In this document: piece by piece, positions 5,394 through 5,566 of the stretch | How positions within the stretch are numbered: the first letter of the stretch is position 1 | How the letters are laid out: each line of letters starts with the position of its first letter | Assembly (NCBI GenBank): GCA_023262305.1 | Contig: JALRCK010000168.1 | Location: forward strand, 1-5,566 | Source: Deltaproteobacteria bacterium | GTDB lineage: Bacteria; Bdellovibrionota_C; UBA2361; OMII01 | Length of the DNA stretch: 5,566 bases | Reading direction: 5' to 3' | Notes under the pieces: generated by a model | Database searches by the model: none | What the model was told of the DNA's origin: nothing | The model's input: the letters and a program-made list of their open reading frames with translations, nothing else | Program-made: the position numbers and the translations under genes

Positions 5394-5543
5394 GTGTTTA
5401 GCTGTGTTACGATCGATTCTGAGGACCGTGAAAAAATAGCGTCGAGTACTCGCTCGAAGGAGAGACGACAAGCCCCGGGGCCATCGGTGAATTTCAAGGA
5501 AGAGACGTATACTAACGGGGACTTCGAGATTCGAAGGCCGTAA
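5394..5543 (+). CDS. Short hypothetical ORF or gene remnant, 49 aa
   Basis: A GTG-started frame (VFSCVTIDSEDREKIASS...) ends at TAA 5541-5543 with NGDFEIRRP. Its first codon positions are strongly purine-rich and the peptide is hydrophilic and charged, as in real coding DNA. The opposite-strand frame over the same bases (5357-5551) starts with TTG, has a low first-position purine content and looks like a shadow. A perfect TATAAT lies at 5361-5366, and AAAGAAG (5381-5387) could act as a Shine-Dalgarno 6 nt before the GTG. The frame is open upstream only to the TAG at 5370. The peptide is too short to assign. It may be a small gene or the frameshifted start of a longer one, because the frame one base back, TCG AAG GCC GTA and onward, is open to the right edge. 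No family is recognised. Confidence 0.25.
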   Translation: MFSCVTIDSEDREKIASSTRSKERRQAPGPSVNFKEETYTNGDFEIRRP

Positions 5544-5566
5544 AGACTCAAGCGGAACGCCTCAAC

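Noticed and set aside
5357..5551. 64-codon minus-strand frame, open to the right edge if extended
   Set aside because: TTG start, low first-position purine content, Ser/Leu-rich; the plus-strand frame over the same bases looks more coding-like.

Overview
The window looks like chromosomal DNA of a bacterium, most likely Gram-negative. The genes are compact, with no introns. Two proteins carry N-terminal Sec signals and belong to the secreted YD-repeat type, beside a bacterial Lrp/AsnC-type regulator and a CpdA-like metallophosphoesterase. Base composition is mid-range by eye, and nothing in the sequence fixes the phylum. There is no tRNA, rRNA, CRISPR array or recognisable insertion sequence.

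Layout from left to right. (1) 1-1125, minus strand: the first 375 codons of a secreted YD-repeat protein that runs off the left edge. (2) 1135-2937, minus strand: a complete 600-residue secreted YD-repeat protein. Its stop codon lies 9 nt before the start of the first gene, and the likely Shine-Dalgarno of that gene overlaps the stop, so the two form a tightly coupled operon. (3) 2938-3247: a non-coding leader or spacer that is unusually rich in dyads and repeats. It holds a 17-bp inverted repeat, an AT-rich repeated motif, and alternative hairpins at the YD start codon. (4) 3248-4243, minus strand: a 331-residue regulator made of two complete Lrp/AsnC units in one chain (HTH-RAM-HTH-RAM). 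(5) 4244-4429: a divergent 186-bp control region with a direct repeat and a perfect 15-bp dyad. (6) 4430-5239, plus strand: a 269-residue calcineurin-like metallophosphoesterase with all the expected metal ligands. (7) 5240-5566: mostly non-coding, with a hairpin just after the phosphoesterase stop and a short plus-strand ORF with coding-like codon bias that may be a small gene or a gene remnant.

How the genes may work together (inference): the tandem Lrp-type protein probably controls its own promoter, and perhaps the divergent phosphoesterase and the downstream YD operon on the same strand. An 8-bp AT-rich motif occurs in both non-coding regions that flank the regulator. The phosphoesterase may hydrolyse a cyclic nucleotide or another phosphodiester. 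The YD proteins are exported and probably act at the cell surface or in contact-dependent interactions. No direct functional link among the three modules is proved by the sequence.
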